Assembly (NCBI GenBank): GCA_039566865.1 | Contig: CM076954.1 | Span: 10,300,001 to 10,364,000 of the forward strand | Reading direction: 5' to 3' | Length of the DNA: 64,000 nucleotides | Source: Aurelia coerulea | Lineage: Eukaryota > Cnidaria > Scyphozoa > Semaeostomeae > Ulmaridae | Shown: in pieces, positions 43,130 to 52,855 of the stretch | Numbering within the stretch: the first letter of the stretch is position 1 | Layout: every line of letters starts with the position of its first letter | The notes under the pieces: generated by a model | Told to the model about the DNA's origin: nothing | Databases searched by the model: none | Seen by the model: the letters and a program-made list of their open reading frames with translations, nothing else | Translations under genes and position numbers: made by a program

Positions 43130-43332
43130 GTGATAATGATAAAATAGTTATAAATACTTGCGATCCAAGCTGCAGGATGGAATTGTCCACTTGCGGAGAG
43201 TACCAGTGGTAGATAAAGGTTGAAGCAGTAATCACGCCTGATAAGTAGGTATAATCGATTCAAATAACAGTGAAGCGTGTGGCGATGTATGATAAATAGC
43301 AAAAATAACTGATTACTCATCAAAAATTAAAT

Positions 43333-43346
43333 CTTTAATCTAGAGC
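43333..43346. repeat. 14-bp target-site duplication, right copy
   Basis: CTTTAATCTAGAGC, identical to 40145-40158. Confidence 0.9.
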
Positions 43347-43660
43347 CTTCTATTAGCGATCGTGCTCTAGTTTGTAGACGCTGAAGATGATCAAGCTTTT
43401 TGTTTGACAAACTGCCCCATAGTTCATCACAGTATCTCAGATGACTCTCAAGCAGTGCCTTGTACACCTGATCCAATTTTGATTGCGGTAATATGTTCTT
43501 TAGTTTCCGCAGGGACGAAAGGGCACTTTTAATTTTGCCTTTGAGATTTTTATATTGCTCGTTCCATGTAAGGTTTTCGTCCAGTTTATGAACTCTGTCG
43601 CTGTGCATATGTTGCTGCACCGTAGGCGGTTGTTTCTCATTGTAGGTCACTGATGATCAA
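43347..43660 (-). pseudogene. L2/CR1-like LINE, part upstream of Penelope insertion
   Basis: Minus-strand frame KLDENLTWNEQYKNLKGKIK, ALLESHLRYCDELWGSLSN, LQRLQTRARSLIEGSRLK, then the TSD. It joins to the fragment at 39693-40144 when the Penelope element is removed. The RT core is absent, so it was a 5'-truncated LINE before being hit. Confidence 0.85.
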
Positions 43661-44338
43661 TTTTCTAAGTTATGATCAAGAATAAAAAATCAACTTTTGG
43701 AAATATTAAGGGGCCCGGGCGCGACCGGCCCCAATAGCTGCTACGGGCCAGAATGAATCATTTGAATGCCTCATTGCCGATAGGGGTGTCGCCTGGTTGA
43801 GGGTATTTCACATTAAAAAATCGCTTGAAACCATACCCATCAATCCCGACTCTATCACAAAAAAGGTACCCTAAAAATGGCACAATTCCGCACCATGGAT
43901 AACTTATGTTAGGCCCCTCCCCGAGCTTTCAGGAGCGAGCTGCTGAAAGACACAGCGGGCCAGAGGGTTTAAATTTCCAACATCGCCCTGGTTGAGGGTA
44001 TCCAAACTTTCACTTTGTTACAGGTAAATTTAAGACAATTTGTTGTGAACATTAAGAGCATTTCAACGATTAAAGAGTTTTGGTCGTTATCAAATGTTTT
44101 CTGCTGGTCTTTAATGCTTTTCGGTAATCCAACCACCAATCTTTTGTTGCCGCTTTCGTTCAAAGATTTTTAAGTAAGCTGACATTACGTTTTCCTCCTT
44201 CTGTGAACTGAGTTTAAATCAATTTATAATATTTATAAATCTTTTTTACAGACTATTGATGGAATCAACCTGTTTTTGTACCGTAAATTGCCCTTTTGCC
44301 ACAAATATTAGTGTCGTGCGTTGGAAGCGCAGATTTTG
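43661..44338. other. VARS1 intron, no gene seen
   Basis: Contains two direct copies of CTGGTTGAGGGTAT (about 43793 and 43987). Confidence 0.4.
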
Positions 44339-44670
44339 CCCGGGGGGGTACTTAGTATATTTTGCTGACGCCATGTGCACTCCTTTCCGGGTATCGTTTT
44401 CGCCTCTTTTTTCTAACGCCGGGTATCAAAAGAAGGCAATTTTTCTAAAGCCGGTTGTCAAATGTGTTATTTCATTGTTTTTCGACGAAGTTTTACGTTT
44501 AGGGGTATGCTTTTCGCCGATTTTTACGTTTTGGGATATGCTTTTCGCTGATTTGTTCTAAAGCCGGCTATCATTTCGAGGGAAAATTTCTAAAGCCGGA
44601 TGAAAATTTTTTTTCTTGGAGTGCACCCCCCCGTACAATTGAAAGTCAAGTACCCCCCCCCCCCCCCGGG
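44339..44670. mobile_element. Poly-G-ended MITE
   Basis: Inverted ends CCCGGGGGGGTACTT (44339) and AAGTACCCCC...CCCGGG (44670). The interior holds repeated TTTCTAAAGCCGG(T/C)TATCA units (near 44411, 44446, 44559, 44590). G/C runs explain the length difference of the ends. Confidence 0.55.
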
Positions 44671-45430
44671 AGATTTTGCTCCAGAATCAGAAGACACCAC
44701 AGGGCCCTCAACCATGGCAACTTTAGGCCCACCAGACGGCTTACAAAGAGAAACTCGTGATGGCGGAAACGGATGTTGTATTTCAAATGTTACGTGAAGT
44801 ACTTGTTCTAGACACGCTTGGCTTGCTGCGAGGCAATGTTTTGTTGGGAAAATTGAAATAACGCCAAGAAAACAAACAATATCAAAACATTGCAGTAAAA
44901 TTTGACATGAGAAATGGCGGATGCTTACAGCTGTCGGATGAGCTTCTTTAAACACCCTCTCTCTCTTTGTGGATCGGGTTTTATTCAACAAAAATAAGCA
45001 AAGATCTAGCAAATTTTGTCAATGAGGTATTTTCATGAGCATTTTAATTCTAGCTCGGCACAACTCGTGTGATCCTTCAACAAACGCACAACGAAGAGCT
45101 GCGCTTGTTACTTTTTTGAATTTCATCACAAACCTGACCTGGCATCTGATGCTAGGCAGAATCTAATATAGTATCCATTAGGTCAATCGTTCGTAGTGTA
45201 CCTAATTGTATGTAGTTTAACGTTGCGTGTCTTTTCTATTGGCCATGGGGTAGTCATCGTCCTTCGCTCCCCTTGGCATCGTCCCTGTAGTGTTGTACAG
45301 TATTAGGAAGGTATAGTAGAATGTAAAATTTATTGTAATATTTAATGTGTATGAAAGAAAATAAAAAAAAGCACAACATAGTGAAAACCAGTCAAAGTGC
45401 GTTCACCCTCAACCAGGGAGACATATGGCG
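44671..45430. other. VARS1 intron, no gene seen
   Basis: ACCCTCAACCAGGG at about 45408-45421 is the inverse of CCCTGGTTGAGGGT at 43984, hinting at a 1.4-kb inverted-repeat element (43.98-45.42 kb). Confidence 0.35.
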
Positions 45431-45736
45431 AGCAATTTCATTTCATTTCATTTTCATTTTAAATTATTTATACAGGGTAAAAACATTCAGTTCATACGGA
45501 AAAAAAAAACTGCTTTACAATGTGCCCTGTTAAAACAGAAAAGAAAACAAAAAGAAAAAGAAAAAATTAATTACTCAATAAACTCCAAATTCTACTTAAT
45601 ACATTGTCAGATAAATTCCCTAAAAAAAACCTAATTTTAATTATTCCTATCCAAACGAAAAAAGGAAATTAAATTGCAACAGAAAGGAAAACCGATTGAC
45701 TATGTTCTTGATGGAAGGAAGTACGTAAAGTTTGTT

Positions 45737-48661
45737 TTATAATCCTTCCTTTAGTTTTAATTTGAAGTTTGATAGCGAGGGAGACAGTTTGATTTGGTGA
45801 TCTAGACTATTCCAAACGGTAGCCCCTCGATATGCAAATGACTTTTGTCCATTGTTTGTTCTAAACAAAGGAAGTTTCAAGTCAGTTTCGGTGTTTCTTA
45901 GCGTCCTCATTGCCTGTTCACGCTGTCTTTGAAACATTTGGGCCATATAGTCTGGGCAAAGTTGGTTAACAGATTTGAAAACAGTAGTTGCCGTTTCAAA
46001 CCTGATCAGCTCTTTAACTGTTAACCAGCCCAGACCTTTAATAAGGGGCAAGGAGTGTGCATCATAAGCACTATTTGTCACAATACGGGCAGCGCGATTT
46101 TGGAGAATTTGCAATCTTTTTAAGTCTGCCTCAGTGCAACATCCCCATACCGTGCAACAGTATCGTAGATAGGGTTCGACTATACTTCTGTACATGGTTT
46201 TTACCGTACTGAGTGGGACGTACCTCTTTGCATATCTCAGCATCCCTATCCCTCGCGAAATCTTCGCAGCAATAATGTTGATATGTTCCTTCCAACCTAA
46301 TGTTTTGTCAATTTGTATTCCAAGATACTTAGCTTCGTTTATCATCGGGACAACTTCGTCGTCAATAACAAACTTAGGGCTAATGACATCACTGTTAGAA
46401 ATGTTCTGGAGTTTTGCCCTGCTACCGATAAGCATAGCTTGAGTTTTCGTAACATTTAGAGACAACTTATTGCCTTCTAACCATAATTTGAGATTGGACA
46501 AATCATCATTGATTGCTGAATTGATTTCATCAACTGATTTAGAGGAATAAGAGATGCTGGTATCATCTGCATACATAGTAACCTTGGCATTATCAAGTGC
46601 AAGTGGTAGGTCATTAATATACATTAAAAAGAGGAGTGGTCCCAAGCAAGACCCTTGGGGAACTCCATATCGAATACTTTCAATGTTCGATATGTGCCCA
46701 TTCACCTTACAGCACTGTTGTCTCCCACTAAGATAGGATCTGAACCACTCAAGCTCAATACCCCTTATGCCATAAAGTGACAACTTTTCTAATAGGATAC
46801 TATGGTCTACTGTGTCGAAAGCCTTTTTAAGGTCGATGAAAACGACCGCATTGACATTGCCTCTGTCGATGTCTGTGTACCAATCATTCGTGCTCTTGAG
46901 TAGACATGTGACACAAGAGTGTAATGATCGGAACCCAGATTGGTGCAAGTAAAGCAACTTATTTTCATCCAGGTATTGGTAAAGTTGGCCATACAAAACT
47001 TTCTCAAATAAACGTGAAACCGTTGGTAGGACCGAAATTGGACGGTAGTTAGATTTGATATTTTCAGGGCCGTCTTTGAAGATAGGTGCAATCCTAGCTG
47101 TTTTCCAACAATCAGGAAATACACCCCGCCTCAAAGAATTATTAAAAATGGTACTCAATGAGCTAGCTAGGACAGGCATGCCGACTTTCAAAAAATAGCT
47201 TGAAATACCGTCTAAACCAAATCCATTTGATTTTTTAAGGCGTTTCATTGCCCTGCATATCTGCACTTCATCAATGTTCTTGAACCTAAAGATTTTAGAA
47301 TGCTGATTTATCTTAACATCCCCAGATAAAAGGGGATTTCTCCTTGTTGGAATTTTGCTGCTGAGATTTTCTCCTATGTTACAAAAATACTGGTTCATAG
47401 CGTCGGCAATTTGTTGAGAGTCAGTAATATCTTTGTCACCATCCTCGAGAGAAGAAATATGAGTAGTTTTGGATCTCTTATTTATCATCTGGTTGATGGT
47501 TTTCCAAGTTTCTTTCATGTTACCCTCAAAGGCATTTATTTTATCAGAGAAAAAATCCCTTTTTAGCTTTTGGTTCATATTAGTAACTTTATTTCTGATT
47601 TGTTTATATGCAGCAAATAACAAATCAGATTGGTTTTTAACTGCAGCTTTCTTTATTCTGTCTCTTACTTGCGAGAGCTTACTTAGCTCTGAAGTGTACC
47701 AAGGAGTGTATCGTTCGGCAACCCTCCGTTTTCTTAAAGGAGCATGTTTTTCAATTATCATCGAAAGCACTTCACACCAGTTCCTTACCTGCTCATTGAG
47801 ATCAGTACCATTTTGTAAAATCAACGACCAGTCAATTAATGCAAGGTCCTGCAAAAATGCACTCTCGTTGAATTTTTTCATCTGGCGAGTTGTTACTACT
47901 TTATGTTTAGTCTTGAGGGCTCCCCGGAACTTTCTAACACAGTAGACCAAGTAGTGATCGCTAAGACCGATTTCGAGAACTCCGGAAGATGTAATATTGT
48001 TGATGTGACTTGTTGCAATGTGGTCGATAAGGGTAGACTGTTGAGAAGTTTCCCTTGTAGGTTTGTTTATGAGTTGTTTAAGCTCATACGAACTGTAGAT
48101 TTGTTGCATGTGCTTGCTTGGATTATTCAGACAGGACACATCTGACGTGCTTGAAAACTTAAGGAAGTCACAATTTGTATCACCAAGGAGTATAAGCTCT
48201 TTACCCTCGGTCTCAAGAAACTGCAAGATTCGATCAAGTTTATCAAAAGTTTCTACAGTGTCACTAGGGGGTCGGTACCATGAAATAACGAAAAATGGTC
48301 TGGCTTTTAAAGGCTCGACCTCAATGCACAATAATTCAAGCGATTTCTCGGGCAAATCTTTGCGTACATGGTACTTTATGCTATCTTTGATATAGAGAGC
48401 AATTCCACCCCCTTCTCGATTTCTGTCACATCTCTCAATTTTATAATTTTCAATTTTTAAGAGATCTTTACAGATCTTGCTGTCCAGCTTAGTTTCGTTG
48501 AGGGCAAGTATATGGATACCTTTCTCAAAAAGAAAGTTACTTAGCTCATCATGGTGTCTAAGCAAACTATTGATATTGAGGGATGCAACTACCATCCCCT
48601 TACGAAATCCTAGACTTTCTGTTGATGTGCTATCCTTATCAACCACATTGCAACAATTCAA
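45737..48661 (-). CDS. LINE ORF2: APE endonuclease, reverse transcriptase
   Basis: 974 residues. The N-terminal apurinic-type endonuclease (~20-240) shows SLNINSLL, catalytic LALNETKLD (Glu ~56), ISWYRPP, LLGDTNCDF and SDHYLVY. RT (~480-760) shows SNYRPISVLPTVSRLFEKVL, FIDLKKAFDTVDHSIL, RYGVPQGSCLGPLLFLMYIN and catalytic MYADDTSISY (YADD ~697). The C-terminal domain has KYLGIQIDKTLGWKEHI, LQILQNRAARIVTNSAY and SFAYRGATVWNSL. It nicks target DNA and primes reverse transcription of the element's RNA. Family placement in CR1/L2 (Jockey superfamily) rests on RT motifs, tail type and the esterase ORF1 beside it. The start follows ORF1 by 43 bp. No lesion seen. Confidence 0.95.
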   Translation of the reverse strand: MNCCNVVDKDSTSTESLGFRKGMVVASLNINSLLRHHDELSNFLFEKGIHILALNETKLDSKICKDLLKIENYKIERCDRNREGGGIALYIKDSIKYHVRKDLPEKSLELLCIEVEPLKARPFFVISWYRPPSDTVETFDKLDRILQFLETEGKELILLGDTNCDFLKFSSTSDVSCLNNPSKHMQQIYSSYELKQLINKPTRETSQQSTLIDHIATSHINNITSSGVLEIGLSDHYLVYCVRKFRGALKTKHKVVTTRQMKKFNESAFLQDLALIDWSLILQNGTDLNEQVRNWCEVLSMIIEKHAPLRKRRVAERYTPWYTSELSKLSQVRDRIKKAAVKNQSDLLFAAYKQIRNKVTNMNQKLKRDFFSDKINAFEGNMKETWKTINQMINKRSKTTHISSLEDGDKDITDSQQIADAMNQYFCNIGENLSSKIPTRRNPLLSGDVKINQHSKIFRFKNIDEVQICRAMKRLKKSNGFGLDGISSYFLKVGMPVLASSLSTIFNNSLRRGVFPDCWKTARIAPIFKDGPENIKSNYRPISVLPTVSRLFEKVLYGQLYQYLDENKLLYLHQSGFRSLHSCVTCLLKSTNDWYTDIDRGNVNAVVFIDLKKAFDTVDHSILLEKLSLYGIRGIELEWFRSYLSGRQQCCKVNGHISNIESIRYGVPQGSCLGPLLFLMYINDLPLALDNAKVTMYADDTSISYSSKSVDEINSAINDDLSNLKLWLEGNKLSLNVTKTQAMLIGSRAKLQNISNSDVISPKFVIDDEVVPMINEAKYLGIQIDKTLGWKEHINIIAAKISRGIGMLRYAKRYVPLSTVKTMYRSIVEPYLRYCCTVWGCCTEADLKRLQILQNRAARIVTNSAYDAHSLPLIKGLGWLTVKELIRFETATTVFKSVNQLCPDYMAQMFQRQREQAMRTLRNTETDLKLPLFRTNNGQKSFAYRGATVWNSLDHQIKLSPSLSNFKLKLKEGL

Positions 48662-48704
48662 CTCAAGACTTTCATTGCATACATTGTTATTTCTGTCACT
48701 GTTG

Positions 48705-50618
48705 TTAAATTAACTTTATTTTACTTAATAGGTTAGCTGAAAATTTTGTGTTCCCATAAAAGTTTAGGTGCAGGCCTAAACGACCAAGATGGTCTCTCTT
48801 GATGTTGTCATTGTTGATTATGTCAACGGACATCTTCTTTATTGCATTCTTGACTGCAACCAGAATTTTATTTGCTTTAGCATTATCAACTCTCATCATC
48901 GGCAGTGACAAGGTGACCGTGCTATTAGGCAACTCATTCTCAATGTATTCTTTCAGGCTAATGAGTTGGTTGACAATGGCATTTGAATCAGAATTAACAG
49001 CATCATTTGTACCGACATGCAAAATTACATGAGACGGCTTTTTTCTCAACAGGGGCTTCACATAATCATGCATGTCTTTAACAGTTGAACCAGGGAAATT
49101 CCTCACCTTGACATTAGATGGCATTTTGCGTTCCTCCACTCCATTTAGCATACTGTCCCCAACAATGAGAATAGTTCCAGGCCTCCAGAGACCCTGTTGC
49201 TGTGACTGCCCTTTCTGCGAAGGAGGCAAGTTATCTTTTTGCTGTGGTTGCTGAGACTTGTCAGAGGTGCTTTGACTATTTTGTACCTGTTGTTGCTGCT
49301 GCTGTTGGTTCTGTTGCTGTAGAGGTTGCACACGTTGACTGTACGGTTGTTTGTCATCCAGGTGGGCAGACTGGTTTACTGATTGGCTATTTGCTTTCCC
49401 CAGGTTTCCTTTGTTTTCTTTGTTTCCTTTCTTTCGATTTTGATTTTTTCCTTGTTCTTTTTCTTGCGGTTTTTTCAGAGAATGCATTGCTTCAGCCTTA
49501 CTTTTTACAAGGTGTTCTTCATATTTTTCTCTTTTCGCTTTGACGTAGGCTTGCAATTGAGATTCAAAACTTGGTGTTATTTGAGTTTCTTGAGTCTCAG
49601 GGGGCTCAGGAGCTGGTTGGTGACTGCATGTCTCTGGTGAATCCTCCTGGGGACTCAACGTGCAAGTTTCTTGTGCGTTCTCTAGGGGATGTTGTTGACT
49701 CCCAAGACTTCCAAGGTTTGTTTGAACTTTGACTTGGGATGATTTGCCCATAAAATCGATAATTGTTTCCAGTTCCTTTATCCTAGTATCCTTGTAGCCG
49801 TTGTCATCTCTAAGAATTTCAATTGTATTTCTGAGCATGCGATTCAAGATCTTTTCATCTCGCAGCATTTCGATGTGATTATTCAAGGTGTCCGCCATTT
49901 TGCCCATGACGTCCACAAAGCCACTAAATTCACTTGCTGAGTGTGCTCTGTAGGGAGGGGGGGATTGTGCGTCGATGGACCTGGCCTTGGCTGCATGATC
50001 TTTCAAGCCATGACACTCATTGTTAGGAATTTTCCTGTCAAAAGTTGGGAATTCCGGACAGCCGTTCGTCGAAATTTTCTCGGGTGTGCGGACACCATCT
50101 AAGTATTCAAGAAAAGAATCTTGCAAGGTAGGTTTATCAACAATTTCACCTTCTACGCTTTCCAGTTCGTCATCGCCTTCACTACTTTCATAATCTTCTG
50201 ATTCAAGTTCGTTTTCCGTATCTTCCTCGCTTGTTGAAATTGACTGTTCGTACTCCCGTTCATTTTCTCCATCCTTTGCTTCCCCTTGTACTTTATTTCC
50301 TTCGCAAGATTTATTCGTTTCTTTGACACTTTTGTTGATCTTATATGAGGCAGGGCCATCGTCGTACTGCTTTAATTTCAATAACCCGTCCTTGTGCATC
50401 CTAGACAGGATTTCTACGGCATCGTGTTTGCTTAGGCCACTGTTCTCGTTCACAACAAACTTACATATTCGTTCTAAATCAGTTCTTTTCTTGCTCTTCT
50501 TTTCGATGTGCTCAATCGCATCATAAATCTGACTTTCAATAGATGGAATCTGCATGGTTTTATCCATTTCAGATGAATTTTTCAGGTGAATCGTTGCTGG
50601 TTTTCGTTCAACGTGCAC
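48705..50618 (-). CDS. LINE ORF1 with C-terminal SGNH esterase domain
   Basis: 637 residues; the real start may be the Met at codon 18. In order: a helical N-terminal domain (~20-95) that looks like a winged-helix fold (inference), a Glu/Asp/Ser-rich acidic stretch, a coiled coil with HIEMLRDEKILNRMLRNTIE (~240-300), a Gln/Ser-rich linker (~400-475), then a GDSL/SGNH hydrolase (~480-637). The nucleophile block is ILIVGDSMLNG (Ser ~488), block III is LHVGTNDAVN (~534), and the final catalytic His is in DHLGRLGLHLNFYG. CR1-type elements are known to carry an esterase in ORF1; its role may be membrane or chaperone-like and is not settled. It forms a two-ORF unit with 45737-48661. Confidence 0.9.
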   Translation of the reverse strand: MHVERKPATIHLKNSSEMDKTMQIPSIESQIYDAIEHIEKKSKKRTDLERICKFVVNENSGLSKHDAVEILSRMHKDGLLKLKQYDDGPASYKINKSVKETNKSCEGNKVQGEAKDGENEREYEQSISTSEEDTENELESEDYESSEGDDELESVEGEIVDKPTLQDSFLEYLDGVRTPEKISTNGCPEFPTFDRKIPNNECHGLKDHAAKARSIDAQSPPPYRAHSASEFSGFVDVMGKMADTLNNHIEMLRDEKILNRMLRNTIEILRDDNGYKDTRIKELETIIDFMGKSSQVKVQTNLGSLGSQQHPLENAQETCTLSPQEDSPETCSHQPAPEPPETQETQITPSFESQLQAYVKAKREKYEEHLVKSKAEAMHSLKKPQEKEQGKNQNRKKGNKENKGNLGKANSQSVNQSAHLDDKQPYSQRVQPLQQQNQQQQQQQVQNSQSTSDKSQQPQQKDNLPPSQKGQSQQQGLWRPGTILIVGDSMLNGVEERKMPSNVKVRNFPGSTVKDMHDYVKPLLRKKPSHVILHVGTNDAVNSDSNAIVNQLISLKEYIENELPNSTVTLSLPMMRVDNAKANKILVAVKNAIKKMSVDIINNDNIKRDHLGRLGLHLNFYGNTKFSANLLSKIKLI

Positions 50619-50880
50619 AGTCGCTACTAAAGTTCACTAAAGTCACGCGATCACGCGATAATCATCCTTCATGGTCGATAAGTCTTGCGTATTCAAGCAA
50701 GTATTGCTTTTTCGCCACTGCATCAAACAGTTCTTCGTATATTCTTTGCTTCAAGCATATTTCGTTGAAAGATGGGCGCAAAGACTTTAATTTGCTCGAT
50801 GGAAAAGGGAAATTTAACGTGTACGCTGCTTAATCAATTGAAGATCGTCGACTGATCGTCGTCCGGCCTAGGCCCACGGC

Positions 50881-52855
50881 AAAGTATATTTGTGGAGAAT
50901 GTCTCAGACTTCTGCAGTAAAAGCAGAAAGTTTTGGAGGATCAAGCATCCAACATTTACTAGCAGGCACTTTTAAAGCGAAAAAATCAACTTTTGAAAAA
51001 TGCAATAACAAGCCACCACATCAGGGCCTCCGAGGAAACCAGAAAAGTGGGGCGGGGGGGGGGGGGCTTGATACAAAAAATTACCACAGCACATAAAACA
51101 CAACATGACGATCTGCCTTTCAGAACTGCGTAATTTGCAAAAAAAGTGGGGGGGGGGGAGGGGGGAGGCATGGCCCTGGTTTTTGTATTTGAAGACTGGA
51201 TGATTCTCTTGTATTTTGGCACCAAATTTGATAAAATACCATCGGTAGAAGCAACCTAGGCCTACATTTTCTTGGCTAAAAAATGAGTCACAACCACATT
51301 TGGTCCAAGGTTTTTGATATAATGCATCCTGCAACGTCCTACCAAGAGGCTGATTACATCCTGTACTTGATTTTTTTTCATGAGCAATAATAATGTTCAA
51401 TTTATGATCAAACCTCTTGAAAATTGTATTCATTTGTGTCTATTGATTTTGAGAAAATGTTGAAAAAGCTCAAAATGCCATAAGCAGAACATAAGAAACC
51501 TAACTACTTTCTTGAAGTGTGCTGGGCTCTGCTCTATAACAAAACCATATTTGGTAATGTTCTGCTTGGGACATCTGTGAAAAGAGCTTTAAAAAGATGC
51601 ATCATTGCAATGTCTCAAAGGACTGATCTTGCAACACTTGCACAATCTTGAAATGAGCATGGCTTGAAGGAGATTGAATATAGTCAAGATATTGATATAG
51701 TATATTAACCCAATTAGAGCTTGATCAAGCTTTGCAATAATCCTATATAAACAGACAACAAATCAAGCTTGTTTGAGTTTGCCTTCAGTTCAAGCTTTAA
51801 AACAAAAACAACAACAAAGATTTGTTTTCCCAAAGGAAAATCCAGCATCATCTGCTTGAACTGGAAATGAGCTTGAATGGTGACTGTTTTCAGTATGATA
51901 ACTATCTCATTTTAGATTCTTGTCAGTCTCAAGAGAGTTCCAATTAATTTGCAGAGCATGTTTCCTTGAGCCAGTTGTGAGGGTGCATGCTCCAAGCTAG
52001 TGCAAGTGGTGCAAAACTCTTACTTGAATCAAGCTCTCAAATATGCTCAAACCATACTCAAAACAAGTTGGTATCAGGCTTGAAGCATGCCACAAACATA
52101 CTCAATATTTTGCAAAAGGATTGCCCAAGAAGGATGCCTAAATAATATAGAGTGGAAAGATAGAACACAATTCAGAGAGAAATTCTGTCAATTCTAGTTC
52201 AGAAGACCTGAGCACTTACAGAAATGAAAAGCTTTGTATTCACTTGAATGTCACTGAACTGATTGCAAATTAAATTTAAAATATCTATGTTGTTAGAAAT
52301 CATGATGCAGAACCTGAAAATATGTTAAAACAACTTAATACTACAAGGGGTATTTAGTACAATTTAATTTATTCCATTATTTTAGAATATCAGAAATTTT
52401 AATTTGCCACCAACATGTTAAGCGCCTGATCCTCTGTTCTGCCAACTGTGGGTGGGTATTGGAAAAACACTTAGTTTAAGAAACTTTTTAAATGTTGTAT
52501 GAATGTGAAGTGCTACACCAAGTAAGAAACTGCAAAGAAATTTTCAGTACTTAAATTCAATAAATTTAAGAAACATTCCTTGCTGGGACAAGTTATTGTT
52601 CGTTCAATAATATGCACAGATTGAGCTGCTGTAATTGCATTTAATCTATATTGTTTTGTCCTGAACTTATACTACAGCAGTTGCATAAAATTTCTTCATT
52701 CTCAAATTGCCTAAATCGATAAATTTAAAAGATTTGAACATCTTCATAAAAAGTTATCAAAAAGTTATCTTCTTTGATCCACTCTATTAAACTTCACTCT
52801 TCTCACTTTCCATATTTGTTACTCTTCAATAAAGCATGTGTAGAGACTGGGGCCA
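50881..52855. other. VARS1 intron with two G-tract repeats
   Basis: AAAAGTGGGG-led G tracts at about 51045-51067 and 51144-51168 are direct copies ~100 bp apart, both potential G-quadruplexes. The remainder is AT-rich without supported genes. Confidence 0.4.

Larger units (their letters stand above)
40159..43332 (-). mobile_element. Penelope-like element, complete, with terminal direct repeats
   Basis: A 3.17-kb insertion bounded by a 14-bp TSD. The outermost 31 bp at each end are identical in direct orientation (40159-40189 and 43301-43331; start AAAAATAACTGATTACTCAT). Minus-strand order: short leader, 917-codon ORF (43129-40376), 3' region of ~190 bp with a hammerhead-like motif. Short same-sense repeats at both ends correspond to the pseudo-LTRs of Penelope elements. 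The ORF is undamaged, so insertion is recent. Confidence 0.9.
45431..50880 (-). mobile_element. Full-length CR1/L2-type LINE with two open ORFs
   Basis: Minus-strand order: 5' UTR (~50880-50619), ORF1 (50618-48705), 43-bp gap, ORF2 (48661-45737), 3' UTR, and a tail of ATGAA/AATG units (about 45465-45437). Both ORFs are free of stops, so this may be a recently active copy. The 5' boundary is approximate and I see no TSD, which is usual for the CR1/L2 group. It lies in the 22-kb VARS1 intron, in the same orientation as the host gene. Confidence 0.9.
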
